A stretch of 64,000 bases of DNA, taken from contig NZ_AAWS01000008.1 of NCBI RefSeq assembly GCF_000169175.1, positions 186,001 through 250,000 on the forward strand. The letters run 5' to 3'. Positions 47,046-55,870 of the stretch are shown here, piece after piece. The position numbers and the translations under genes were made by a program. The stretch's first letter is position 1. The number at the start of each line of letters is the position of its first letter. Under the pieces are notes generated by a model. It saw nothing but the letters and a program-made list of their open reading frames with translations, was not told the DNA's origin and did no database searches. The DNA is from Microscilla marina ATCC 23134. GTDB lineage: Bacteria; Bacteroidota; Bacteroidia; Cytophagales; Microscillaceae.

Positions 47046-47705
47046 ATGCAAACCATCAAAACCACCACCATTCATTTTCCTGAGTTGCGCTTGCACGCTT
47101 CGGCGGGGCACCAGCTCAGGGGTTACTTTGGCAACTTGTTCAAAGAGCGGTCGCCTTTGTTGCACAACCACCTGGCCGATGGATCGGCGATTTATCAATA
47201 CCCTTTGGTGCAATACAAGGTGCTGAAAGGCACCCCTACCCTATTGGGCCTGGGTGAGGGAGCCGAGCTACTTGCGGAGCTTTTTTTACATATCAAAGAG
47301 TTGCATTTGGGCAAGGCTACTTACCCAGTATACAGCAAAAACATTGTGACCAACCGTGCCAGCCTGGGGGTAAACCCAACCGAGCTGTACGACTACCGCT
47401 TTGGTACGCTATGGATGTGCCTCAATGATAAAAACTACTTGAAATACCACCAAACGGGTTCCGAAGAACGCGTTGCCTTGCTGCAAAAAATACTGATTGG
47501 CAACTTGTTGAGTATGTTCAAGGGGTTGGGGCATACGGCAACTGCCCAAATATTGGCAAAACCCAAAGTAAAGGAAGAAGCGACCCATTTTAAAAACCAA
47601 AAAATGAAGGCTTTCAGCGGCAGTTTTACCTGCAATGTGGAGCTGCCCCAAGGCATTGGCATTGGAAAGGCGGTGTCGCGGGGCTATGGGGCGGTGGTAT
47701 TATAG
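47046..47705 (+). CDS. cas6: Cas6 crRNA-processing endoribonuclease
   Basis: A 219-residue RAMP protein. ATG 47046 (MQTIKTTTIHFPELRLHASA) is used; the open frame extends upstream only within cas3. The C-terminal glycine-rich loop is GIGIGKAVSRGYGAVVL, the Cas6 signature. His residues suitable for catalysis lie near the start (HASAGHQLRG). It would cut the repeat 8 nt before its end to leave ATTGAAAC. It starts 4 bp after cas3. Confidence 0.9.
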   Translation: MQTIKTTTIHFPELRLHASAGHQLRGYFGNLFKERSPLLHNHLADGSAIYQYPLVQYKVLKGTPTLLGLGEGAELLAELFLHIKELHLGKATYPVYSKNIVTNRASLGVNPTELYDYRFGTLWMCLNDKNYLKYHQTGSEERVALLQKILIGNLLSMFKGLGHTATAQILAKPKVKEEATHFKNQKMKAFSGSFTCNVELPQGIGIGKAVSRGYGAVVL

Positions 47706-47881
47706 CGGCAAGCCACAAGTACTACTAGAGGAGTAAGCAACTAAAATCAACCTATTATAAAATTAACAACAGGCTTGCAAGCCAGCCTCAAGCACCAGTA
47801 CCTAAGGACTTGAAGCTTGTCGCTAAAAGCACCGATATTCATCGGCATCTAAGGACTTGAGACTATAGAAGCTACTAACTT
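47706..47881 (+). other. cas6-cas1 spacer with dispersed repeat
   Basis: 176 bp with no gene. GCAAGCCACAAG, GAAGCTTGTCGCTAAAAGC and GATATTCATCGGCATCTAAG belong to intergenic repeat families seen at 3985, 12850 and 52470. The break suggests that cas1 may be transcribed separately from the interference genes. Confidence 0.55.
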
Positions 47882-48916
47882 ATGACCACCGACGATTTAT
47901 TTATCAATTCAAAAGGGGCCTACCTTCAGGTAAAAAACCAAATGTTTTGCATACGTACCAAAAATGCAAAAACCAGGGAATACCACGCCCACGCGCCTAT
48001 TGCCCCCCACACGGTACACCGTATTTTTTTGCACCGAGGCACGGCAGTAAGCGTAGACGCTATGCACCTTGCCCTGATCAATAACATTGACATTGTGCTG
48101 ATGCAACACGACGACCACCCCATAGGCAGGGTGTGGCACACCAAGCTGGGCAGCACCACCAAAATACGCAAAAAACAACTGGAGGCGAGCCTCAATGAAG
48201 TGGGCACGGCTTGGGTAAAACAATGGCTAAGTACCAAGCTGGGCAACCAGATAGCAATGATTGAACAACTCAAAAAACACCGGGAAAGTAAACGCACCTA
48301 CCTGCACGAAAAAGCAGACAAAATAAGGGCGTTGCAAACATCGATAGAAGCATTGGAAGCAGACCACACCGAAGCCATTGCCGACACATTGCGGGGGCTG
48401 GAGGGCACAGCGGGGCGGTTGTATTTCGAGACGTTGAGCTATGTGCTTGCCAAAGAGTATCAGTTTGCTGGCAGAAGCAAACGCCCGGCCCATGATGCTT
48501 TCAATGCTTTTTTGAATTATGGCTATGGGATATTGTATAGTATGGTAGAACACGCCTTGGTGATTGCGGGCATTGATCCTTTTGTGGGCTTTATGCACCG
48601 CGATGGCTACAACCAACGCAGCATGGTATATGATTTTATTGAGCCTTACCGGGGGCACGTAGAGCAAGTAGTAGTGAAGCTTTTTACGGCAAAAAAAGTA
48701 AACCAATCGCATACCGACGCCATCAAGGACGGGGTAAGACTCAACGAAATGGGCAAACCTTTACTTACTGAGGCTTTAGGTAAATATTTGCGGGGCGACA
48801 AAATAAAACACGGGCGTAAGCAACAAACCCGTGAAAATATTATGAAGCAGGAGGCGGTGACTTTTGCCCAAAGCTTACTAAAGGGGCAAGCTTTGAGCGA
48901 CAAGCCACAAGTGTAA
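47882..48916 (+). CDS. cas1: Cas1 integrase
   Basis: A 344-residue protein starting at ATG 47882. The metal-binding active-site residues appear as Glu174 (RGLEGTAGRLYF), His239 (VGFMHRDG) and Glu254 (MVYDFIEPYR). The N-terminal beta domain has AVSVDAMHLALINNIDIVLM. With Cas2 it inserts new spacers at the leader end. It is 653 bp from cas2, an unusual gap for a pair that is nearly always coupled. A hairpin and an inverted repeat lie in between. Confidence 0.97.
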   Translation: MTTDDLFINSKGAYLQVKNQMFCIRTKNAKTREYHAHAPIAPHTVHRIFLHRGTAVSVDAMHLALINNIDIVLMQHDDHPIGRVWHTKLGSTTKIRKKQLEASLNEVGTAWVKQWLSTKLGNQIAMIEQLKKHRESKRTYLHEKADKIRALQTSIEALEADHTEAIADTLRGLEGTAGRLYFETLSYVLAKEYQFAGRSKRPAHDAFNAFLNYGYGILYSMVEHALVIAGIDPFVGFMHRDGYNQRSMVYDFIEPYRGHVEQVVVKLFTAKKVNQSHTDAIKDGVRLNEMGKPLLTEALGKYLRGDKIKHGRKQQTRENIMKQEAVTFAQSLLKGQALSDKPQV

Positions 48917-49021
48917 CTTGCTCTGCAAACAACTACGATTTTGTAGTTTTTAATTATCTAAGTGATCTTTCATAAATAATTTGAGCCATTAAAGTGTATC
49001 TATTGCCCTCATTCTTCTCAA

Positions 49022-49063
49022 AAAAAAAGCCTCATAGCTTTGGCTATGCACCGTTTTTTTTTG
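49022..49063 (+). terminator. Terminator-like hairpin after cas1
   Basis: An A run, then CATAGC, TTTG, GCTATG (49033-49048) and a run of nine T. The perfect 6-bp core is extended by A-T pairs with mismatches. It lies about 110 bp after cas1. The core matches the dispersed repeat at 55420 and 23345, so it may be a copy of that element acting as a terminator. Confidence 0.55.
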
Positions 49064-49303
49064 AATCGTCTGAGAACAATATATTTTCTTAAATTGGCAC
49101 ATCTTATTTTTTCCAGATCACTAATCACCTCAAATTACGCAAACCTGCTTTCTCATTTTAATTTCTATTGTGAGACGGTTGTATTAAGGGAAGCGAAAAA
49201 AATAACTTCCTTGACTTCTATTTTTGGCATACGGAATTAGGGTTGTGCGAAGTTTTTAAAATTATTGATATACAAACATTTATGCATAAATCAAGAGGTT
49301 TAT

Positions 49304-49367
49304 TGTAGGGGCAATCCCTTGCTGTAATGCAATGGAAGTTCGCGATTTATCGGAATGGTCGCCCTAG
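49304..49367 (-). repeat. 64-bp inverted repeat, right copy
   Basis: Starts TGTAGGGGCAATCCCTTGCT and ends GGAATGGTCGCCCTAG. Reverse-complement partner of 39410-39473, with 2 mismatches. Weaker inverse similarity continues inward to about 49240 (CGAAGTTTTTAAAA). It separates cas1 from cas2. Confidence 0.85.
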
Positions 49368-49569
49368 CGAAGGAGTGCATACGCCGGCGGAAAGAAAGGC
49401 GCTGTTGGTCAGACACGACGCAAATGAGTATACTGTTTCAAAGTACAAGTGTGTATGCCATTTTTTTAAGTTGGGTAATTAATTACTTTCTTATCCCTAA
49501 GTAGTTGCAAGGCATCGCGCAACCATTAAACAATAAAGCCATTAAACAATATATAAAAAAACAAGACAA

Positions 49570-49860
49570 ATGATTGTATGGGTATTGTATGACATAGAAA
49601 ATGACCGGGCACGCACCAAGGTGAGCAAGTTTTGCCAGCAAGCGGGGCTGAGCCGGGTACAGTATTCGGTGTTTTTGGGCACTATAGACGCCCACCGCCG
49701 CGACACGCTGGCGCTACAGGTAGAAGAGGTAATCGACGCTGACAAAGACAAGGTGTATATTTTGCCCATGAGCAAAGACGAGGTGCGTGAGGCGGTTTGC
49801 CTGGGGCAGGCGCTTGACGAAAAATTGGTAACAGACCAGGTGCAATCGTTGTTTTTTTAA
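49570..49860 (+). CDS. cas2: Cas2
   Basis: A 96-residue protein with the beta-alpha-beta ferredoxin-like pattern MIVWVLYDIENDRARTKVSK, with Asp8 at the conserved position, and LSRVQYSVFLGTI. It bridges two Cas1 dimers during spacer insertion. The cas4 gene follows after 20 bp, so cas2-cas4 form a small unit apart from cas1. Confidence 0.96.
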   Translation: MIVWVLYDIENDRARTKVSKFCQQAGLSRVQYSVFLGTIDAHRRDTLALQVEEVIDADKDKVYILPMSKDEVREAVCLGQALDEKLVTDQVQSLFF

Positions 49861-49880
49861 TCACAAAAATCCTGAACAAA

Positions 49881-50456
49881 ATGATAAGCGTTACTCCTTC
49901 TGAGATCATAGAGCATTTGTATTGTCCGCGTTTTACTTATTTTTTGCGGGTGCTCAACATTGCCCAGCACGAAGACCGCCACTATAAGGTGCAAAAAGGG
50001 CGGCAGATACACGAAAACAAAACCAAGCTCAACCCAAAGTATTTGCGGCAACGCCTGGGCGTGGTGGCAAAGCATACCAACTTGTATATGCGCAATGAGG
50101 TGTTGCGGGGCGAGGTAGACGAGGTATTGATGCTTGCCAACGGCAAGGCTGCCCCGCTCGACTACAAGTTTGCCGTATACGAGGGGCGGGTGTACCAAAC
50201 CTACCTGCATCAGTTGTACTGTTATGCCTGGTTGATAGAAGACCATTTTGGGGTGGAAGTAACCGAGGGCTTTCTGGTATATACGCGTTCGCGCAATAAA
50301 GTGGTATCGGTAGAAATAAGCCCACAAGCCAAGCAAGTGGTCAGAGCAGCAGTACAAGAAATGGTGGCAGTGACCAATGAAAATATTTTTCCAAAAGCTA
50401 CCAAATCTAAAAAAAGATGTGCAACTTGTACCTATCGAAACGTATGCCCTCAGTAG
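49881..50456 (+). CDS. cas4: Cas4 exonuclease
   Basis: A 191-residue RecB-like nuclease. Cys15 (EHLYCPRFTYF) with Cys180, Cys183 and Cys189 (KKRCATCTYRNVCPQ) are the four iron-sulfur ligands. Catalytic marks are RGEVDEV and PLDYKFA, with the acid and Lys of the RecB motif. Cas4 trims prespacers and checks the PAM. Its 3' end lies directly at the leader of array 2, and a fragment of this end is copied before array 1. Confidence 0.95.
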   Translation: MISVTPSEIIEHLYCPRFTYFLRVLNIAQHEDRHYKVQKGRQIHENKTKLNPKYLRQRLGVVAKHTNLYMRNEVLRGEVDEVLMLANGKAAPLDYKFAVYEGRVYQTYLHQLYCYAWLIEDHFGVEVTEGFLVYTRSRNKVVSVEISPQAKQVVRAAVQEMVAVTNENIFPKATKSKKRCATCTYRNVCPQ

Positions 50457-50657
50457 AACAACACTTTTGCCGGAGGGTAATTTATTTGGGGGTGTCCCAA
50501 ATATGCCTTTAACAAGCTGAATATAAGCAGGTTGCCTATTCGGAAAACTTGCTAAAATGGGCTTAAAAAGCTCTTTGACGTATTGATTTTTTTGATTTTA
50601 ACCTATAGTAATTTCACTATAACGTGTTGTAAATCAGCCAGCAACAACAAAAGACGA
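50457..50657 (+). promoter_or_regulatory. Leader of CRISPR array 2
   Basis: 201 bp between cas4 and the first repeat, homologous with the leader of array 1. The dyad is TATAGTAA TT TCACTATA (50604-50621), with one base changed compared with array 1. The last 20 bases before the repeat are the same in both arrays. Array transcription probably starts here. Confidence 0.85.
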
Positions 50658-52147
50658 CTTTAAGCGCTACATCCATTAAAACAAGGATTGAAACATTATT
50701 GTCATAGCATCAAAATAAAGAATACATGGACTTTAAGCGCTACATCCATTAAAACAAGGATTGAAACAATAACTTCATTCAGAGTGCCAATGGCGTGAAA
50801 CGTTGGCAGCTTTAAGCGCTACATCCATTAAAACAAGGATTGAAACTGTACCAGCCCGGCTCCTTTTTATGCTGGTCCAGACTTTAAGCGCTACATCCAT
50901 TAAAACAAGGATTGAAACCAAATACTTTGCTGAACAAACTTGACGGCATAGAAGCTTTAAGCGCTACATCCATTAAAACAAGGATTGAAACTTATTTCCT
51001 TAATTGTTCAAGAAAATCCTTGAGAAACTTTAAGCGCTACATCCATTAAAACAAGGATTGAAACACCATTTTCCGAGTGTTTACAGGGTTGCGGCAAACA
51101 ACTTTAAGCGCTACATCCATTAAAACAAGGATTGAAACACCATTTTCCGAGTGTTTACAGGGTTGCGGCAAACAACTTTAAGCGCTACATCCATTAAAAC
51201 AAGGATTGAAACTTAAAAAAGTACTATTATATGGACTATCTAACATTACTTTAAGCGCTACATCCATTAAAACAAGGATTGAAACAGGAATAACTCTCTT
51301 TGGTAGTAGGGCAATGCTATTTTACTTTAAGCGCTACATCCATTAAAACAAGGATTGAAACGTTTATTCTTGAACTTTCTATTTTCATAGCGTTTTTTCT
51401 TTAAGCGCTACATCCATTAAAACAAGGATTGAAACCCATTTCGGCAAGCGTCCAGGTATCTAAGATGTTTCTTTAAGCGCTACATCCATTAAAACAAGGA
51501 TTGAAACTTATATTAGGTAGAAGACATGGATAGAGACAAGTTTCACTTTAAGCGCTACATCCATTAAAACAAGGATTGAAACGTTTATTCTTGAACTTTC
51601 TATTTTCATAGCGTTTTTTCTTTAAGCGCTACATCCATTAAAACAAGGATTGAAACTGAATATAATGACCATTGAGGCCCGCGAGCTTTTGCTCTTTAAG
51701 CGCTACATCCATTAAAACAAGGATTGAAACGGTTTCCCTTTCACAGAAATTGTGCAAGCTTCCGTTCTTTAAGCGCTACATCCATTAAAACAAGGATTGA
51801 AACCGCATTTCAGGGGACAGTTTCACCTTTCCAGCCTTCACTTTAAGCGCTACATCCATTAAAACAAGGATTGAAACCTCACCCCGGCTTTGTCTACAAA
51901 GGCAAGTCCATACATTTCTATTTTCCCTCCAAGCTCCTTAATGATGGACTTTAAGCGCTACATCCATTAAAACAAGGATTGAAACCTCACCCCGGCTTTG
52001 TCTACAAAGGCAAGTCCATACATTTCTATTTTCCCTCCAAGCTCCTTAATGATGGACTTTAAGCGCTACATCCATTAAAACAAGGATTGAAACGTATTAT
52101 CCCTTTTGTTTTTGAATTGTCCATATAATGCTTTAAGCGCTACATCT
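50658..52147 (+). CRISPR. CRISPR array 2: 19 full repeats, 19 spacers
   Basis: Same 37-bp repeat and orientation as array 1. Full copies begin at 50658, 50731, 50810, 50882, 50955, 51028, 51102, 51176, 51249, 51325, 51399, 51471, 51546, 51620, 51694, 51767, 51841, 51949 and 52057; a copy at 52131 stops after about 17 bases. Spacers are 35-42 bp except two identical 71-bp ones (51878-51948, 51986-52056). Spacers 6 and 7 are identical (51065 and 51139), and 10 equals 13 (51362 and 51583). No spacer is shared with array 1. All complete repeats are free of changes as far as read. Confidence 0.98.
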
Positions 52148-52700
52148 ACTCTACCCAGCTTTTAACTTCGTTGAGCTCAGCACAGTAAAACTGTAGCTTC
52201 GGTTTTTCAAAAGTACCGTCATCGCCTCAGCTCGTGTCTCCACCATAGCCGTCAGGCTAAGAGGAGCATAGTAAAAAAAATCACTTAAAAATACCGTCAC
52301 CGCCTCAGCGAGTGTCCCCACGCGCTGATCGAATCGCCAAAATTTGAATACTGAAAGATGTTTCATGAGGAAAAAAAATAGTAGCCTGACGGCTATGGTG
52401 TCTTCACGAGCTGATCAGAACTCTGAAAAACACTATTTACAGGCGCTACGACGAGGCGATTTAGCTTTGCTGAGCACCAACATTCATCGGTATCTAAGGA
52501 CTCGTAAACTCGGTTGTGAAGACACCATAGCCGTCAGGTTAAGCAAACAAGTGTAGAAAATTCACCCCAAAAATACCGCCCAAAGACAGTCTGGTCTCTT
52601 GTGAAGACACAAGCGACGGCGGAAAAAAGAGGCTAGCCTGACGGCTATGGTGAAGACACAAACCGAGGCGAAAAAATACAGCCTCCACCAAAACAAGAAC
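52148..52700. repeat. Patch of dispersed repeats after array 2
   Basis: About 550 bp without a supported gene. It holds a series of related words in both orientations: CATAGCCGTCAGGCT (52250), GCCTGACGGCTATGG (52385, 52632), CATAGCCGTCAGG (52527), and CACGCGCTGATCGAATCGCC (52319). The segment from 52283 (ACTTAAAAATACCGTCACCG) matches 39003-39068 after array 1. Similar words occur at 31028 and 39215. Confidence 0.75.
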
Positions 52701-52703
52701 CAC

Positions 52704-52749
52704 AAAAAACCTCCCCACTTATCTTCACAGAAAATGGGGAGGTTTTTTT
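52704..52749 (-). terminator. Terminator after topA
   Basis: AAAAAACCTCCCCA and TGGGGAGGTTTTTTT form a 14-bp stem around a 17-base loop. It lies just past the stop of the minus-strand topA gene and could also stop plus-strand transcripts from array 2. Confidence 0.9.
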
Positions 52750-52781
52750 GTTGAATTTCCGGGCAACAGCCCTTGATGGTA

Positions 52782-55244
52782 CTAGCTGTCCTTTTTCTTA
52801 GGCGCTGTTTTCTTTTTAGCCGCCGGCTTTTTCTTGGCGGCTGGCTTCTTTTTGGTCGTTGTTTTTTTGGCAGTAGTAGTGGTCGCTTTTTTAGGGGCAG
52901 CCGCTCCTTTCTTTTTCTTGTCAGGGGTTTTTTCGGCAAGCTCCAGACACTCGGCAAGCGTAAGCTCTTTGGGGTCTTTGTCTTTGGGTATTTTTACATT
53001 CTTTTTGCCCACCTTTATATAAGGTCCATAACGTCCATTGAGCACTTGTACATCGGGGTCTTCGTCAAACGACTTGATAAACTTTTCGGCATCTGCCTTG
53101 CGCTTCGCCAAAATCAACTCAATGGCACGCTCGCCTTCTATGGTATAGGGGTCATCTTCTTTCCCCAACGACACAAACTTGCTGTCGTGACGCACATAAG
53201 GGCCAAAACGCCCAATGTTTACCTGCATGGGCTTGCCTTCAAACTCGCCCAGGTTGCGCGGCAACTTAAACAATTCCAGGGCTTCTTCCAGGGTAACCGT
53301 CTCCAGTCGTTGGTCTTTGCGTAAGCTACTGCGTTGCTTGTCTTCGTCTTCGTTGTCGCCTACTTGCACATAGGCCCCATAGCGCCCAAAAATCACCCAT
53401 ACCTCTTTGCCGTTTTTGGGGTGTTCACCCAACAGCCTTTGCTTGCCCAAAGTGGTCGAGTCAATGTCGGCACTCTTTTCTACTTTTTTGTGAAAACCTC
53501 CGTAAAAGCCTTCAATCATTTTTACCCACTCTTGCTTGCCCTGAGAAATCTCATCAAATTGTTTCTCCACATTGGCTGTAAACGAGTAGTCCATGATGCT
53601 GTCGAAATGCTGGGTCAGAAAATCGTTGACCAATATGCCTACATCAGTAGGAAACATCTTTCCTTTTTCGGCTCCGGTAGTCTCTGTTTTGGTTTTATCC
53701 GTAATTTTATCGCTTTTCAGCTGCAAAAACTGATATTCTCTTTGTTTGCCTTCGCGTTCGCTTTTCTCTACGTAGCCCCGCTTCTGGATGGTAGAAATTG
53801 TAGGTGCATAAGTAGACGGACGCCCAATGCCCATTTCTTCCAGTTTTTTTACCAAACTGGCTTCTGTATAACGGGGTGGGTGCTTGGTAAAACGCTCCGT
53901 TGCCGACATTTGATCAAGGTTGAGCAACTGCCCCACGGTCAAAGGAGGCAACATGCCCTTGGTAAGTGCATTTTCTTCCTCGTCGTCGTCATCGTTGTCG
54001 GTAGACTCTATGTATACCTTCAGAAAACCATCAAAAGTAATGATCTCCCCTTTTGCCTGTAGGTCGGGTACCTGGGCGGGTGGATTGGCTGTTTGATTGT
54101 ACACTACCGGGTCTATGCCTATAGTGGCTGTAGTACGCTCTAGTTGGGCATCCGCCATTTGTGAGGCAATGGCACGTTTCCAGATCAGTTCATACAGCTT
54201 TTCCTCATCCCGGTTATTGCCCGCGCTTTGGGTGTCAAAGCTGGTAGGACGAATGGCTTCGTGCGCTTCCTGAGCACTTGCCGACTTGGTTTTGTATTTT
54301 CTTTCTTTGAAGTATTGCGTGCCATAGTTGTTTTCTATGGAGCTTTTGGCGGCTTGAATGGCGTCGTCTGACAAATTGGTAGAGTCAGTACGCATATAAG
54401 TAATCTTACCCGCTTCGTATAACTTTTGGGCAAGGCTCATCGTGCGCGATACCGAATAGCGCAGTTTGCGGCTGGCCTCTTGCTGCAGGGTAGAGGTGGT
54501 AAAGGGAGGCGCGGGCGATTTTTTGCCGGGTTTTTTCTCCAGTTTTTTTATCTCATAAATAGCCCCTACGCATTTCTCTAAAAACTCACGGGCACTTTCC
54601 TGATTGGGCAGTTTTTTGGGCAATTCTGCCACCAAGGTTTTACCACCTTCAAGGGCAAACTCGGCGACCAGCTTAAACGATGAGGAAGGTACAAATTTTT
54701 CTATTTCGCGTTCCCGGTCTACTACTATGCGCACTGCCACCGATTGCACCCTGCCAGCAGACAAACCTCCTTTGATCTTTTTCCAAAGAATGGGAGACAG
54801 CTCAAAGCCTACCAGCCGGTCGAGAATACGGCGGGCTTGCTGGGCGTTTACCAGGTCTATGTCTATAGTACGGGGCGATTGTATGGCGGTGGTAATGGCT
54901 TTTTTGGTGATCTCACGAAAAACAATTCGTTTGGTGTTGGCTTCTGTTAGTTCCAGGGCTTGTTGCAAGTGCCACGAAATGGCTTCCCCCTCACGGTCAT
55001 CATCCGTTGCCAGCCAAACAGTCTCAGCTTCTTTAGCGAGCTTTTTCAACTCTGCGATCACTTGCTTTTTATCGTTCGAAATAACATAAGTAGGTTTGAA
55101 ACCATTGGCAATGTCTATAGCATCTTTTTTGGGCAAGTCGCGCACGTGCCCAAAGCTGGACTTTACACTGTAATCTTTACCCAGGTATCCTTCTATTGTT
55201 TTTGCCTTCGCAGGAGACTCTACTATAACTAAGTTTTTTGGCAT
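52782..55244 (-). CDS. topA: DNA topoisomerase I
   Basis: An 820-residue type IA topoisomerase that relaxes negative supercoils. The Toprim domain starts with NLVIVESPAKAKTIEGYLGK and has LATDDDREGEAISWHLQQ. The active-site Tyr is in ITYMRTDSTNLS. RVQSVAVRIVVDRE is also conserved. The C-terminal part holds Toprim-tail repeats (QVLNGRYGPYIKVGKKNVKI) in place of zinc fingers. It ends in a Lys/Ala/Thr-rich tail of about 45 residues (TTKKKPAAKKKPAAKKKTAP), as usual in Bacteroidota, for DNA binding. Confidence 0.97.
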   Translation of the reverse strand: MPKNLVIVESPAKAKTIEGYLGKDYSVKSSFGHVRDLPKKDAIDIANGFKPTYVISNDKKQVIAELKKLAKEAETVWLATDDDREGEAISWHLQQALELTEANTKRIVFREITKKAITTAIQSPRTIDIDLVNAQQARRILDRLVGFELSPILWKKIKGGLSAGRVQSVAVRIVVDREREIEKFVPSSSFKLVAEFALEGGKTLVAELPKKLPNQESAREFLEKCVGAIYEIKKLEKKPGKKSPAPPFTTSTLQQEASRKLRYSVSRTMSLAQKLYEAGKITYMRTDSTNLSDDAIQAAKSSIENNYGTQYFKERKYKTKSASAQEAHEAIRPTSFDTQSAGNNRDEEKLYELIWKRAIASQMADAQLERTTATIGIDPVVYNQTANPPAQVPDLQAKGEIITFDGFLKVYIESTDNDDDDEEENALTKGMLPPLTVGQLLNLDQMSATERFTKHPPRYTEASLVKKLEEMGIGRPSTYAPTISTIQKRGYVEKSEREGKQREYQFLQLKSDKITDKTKTETTGAEKGKMFPTDVGILVNDFLTQHFDSIMDYSFTANVEKQFDEISQGKQEWVKMIEGFYGGFHKKVEKSADIDSTTLGKQRLLGEHPKNGKEVWVIFGRYGAYVQVGDNEDEDKQRSSLRKDQRLETVTLEEALELFKLPRNLGEFEGKPMQVNIGRFGPYVRHDSKFVSLGKEDDPYTIEGERAIELILAKRKADAEKFIKSFDEDPDVQVLNGRYGPYIKVGKKNVKIPKDKDPKELTLAECLELAEKTPDKKKKGAAAPKKATTTTAKKTTTKKKPAAKKKPAAKKKTAPKKKDS

Positions 55245-55358
55245 AATTCAGTACTCGTGATTATTGGTTGCTCGCAAATATGAGTTATTTTTAAGTAAAA
55301 ACACAAATAGTGAAGCGAACTTAAACAGAATTTAAAATTAGATTAGGTGCTATTTCAA

Positions 55359-55446
55359 GTAAAACGGAAAAAATAAAGTATTCCAAGAGAACAAAGTATT
55401 TTGTGGGTGGGCGATGAAAAAAATCTTTGCATAGCCAAAGCTATGG
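55359..55446 (+). repeat. Dispersed intergenic repeat, copy 2
   Basis: Partner of 23272-23360. The strongest shared part is GGTGGGC, one base, ATGAAAAAAATCTTTGCATA, then CCAAAGCTATG. The CATAGC/GCTATG dyad is complete here and partial in the other copy. Confidence 0.75.
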
Positions 55447-55870
55447 AACTATTTTTTGAAGAAGCCCATCCGCCAAAGACATCGTTTGGTGGAGTAGGTT
55501 ATTTTTATAGTTTTACCAAGGTTGTCAAAGTCAAAATCTTACACAATGATTTGCCAGAGCCTTGTAAGTAACTTCTATCGTAAAAAACAACAAAAGGTTT
55601 TATTATACAGGCAAAAAGCCTTTTTGTTGCAATTGATCGATGAGTTTTGTTGCAACCATACTACAACAAAATTTGAACGATTGCAACTTAACTCGCCTTT
55701 GTCTTATTTTGTTTGCTACAATTCAGTTATTTTTCCCACAAATCTTACACCTATTTTTTTAGGAACCCTACCCAAAACAAAGATTTTAGCCCCTGTTTTA
55801 AAAAAAACTATACGTCACTTTCAGTGAAATAAACCTCCACAAAAAACTGGTAAAAAAGCCAGATTTTTTG

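Larger units (their letters stand above)
48917..49569. other. cas1-cas2 gap
   Basis: 653 bp with no supported gene; a 66-codon plus-strand frame at 49040 is low-complexity and lies over the hairpin, so it is not called. Contents: the terminator-like hairpin at 49024, the right copy of the 64-bp inverted repeat with its inner extension (49240-49367), and a short AT-rich segment before cas2. Confidence 0.6.

Noticed and set aside
46208-47071. 287-codon minus-strand frame in cas3
   Set aside because: Antisense of the helicase domain, which has all its motifs.
37769-52147. Type III or Cas9 system for the arrays
   Set aside because: No cas10, csm/cmr or cas9 gene is present; cas8b, cas7, cas5 and cas3 define type I-B.
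55522-55827. 101-codon frame between topA and dnaN
   Set aside because: TTG start, low-complexity composition, overlaps intergenic repeat sequence.
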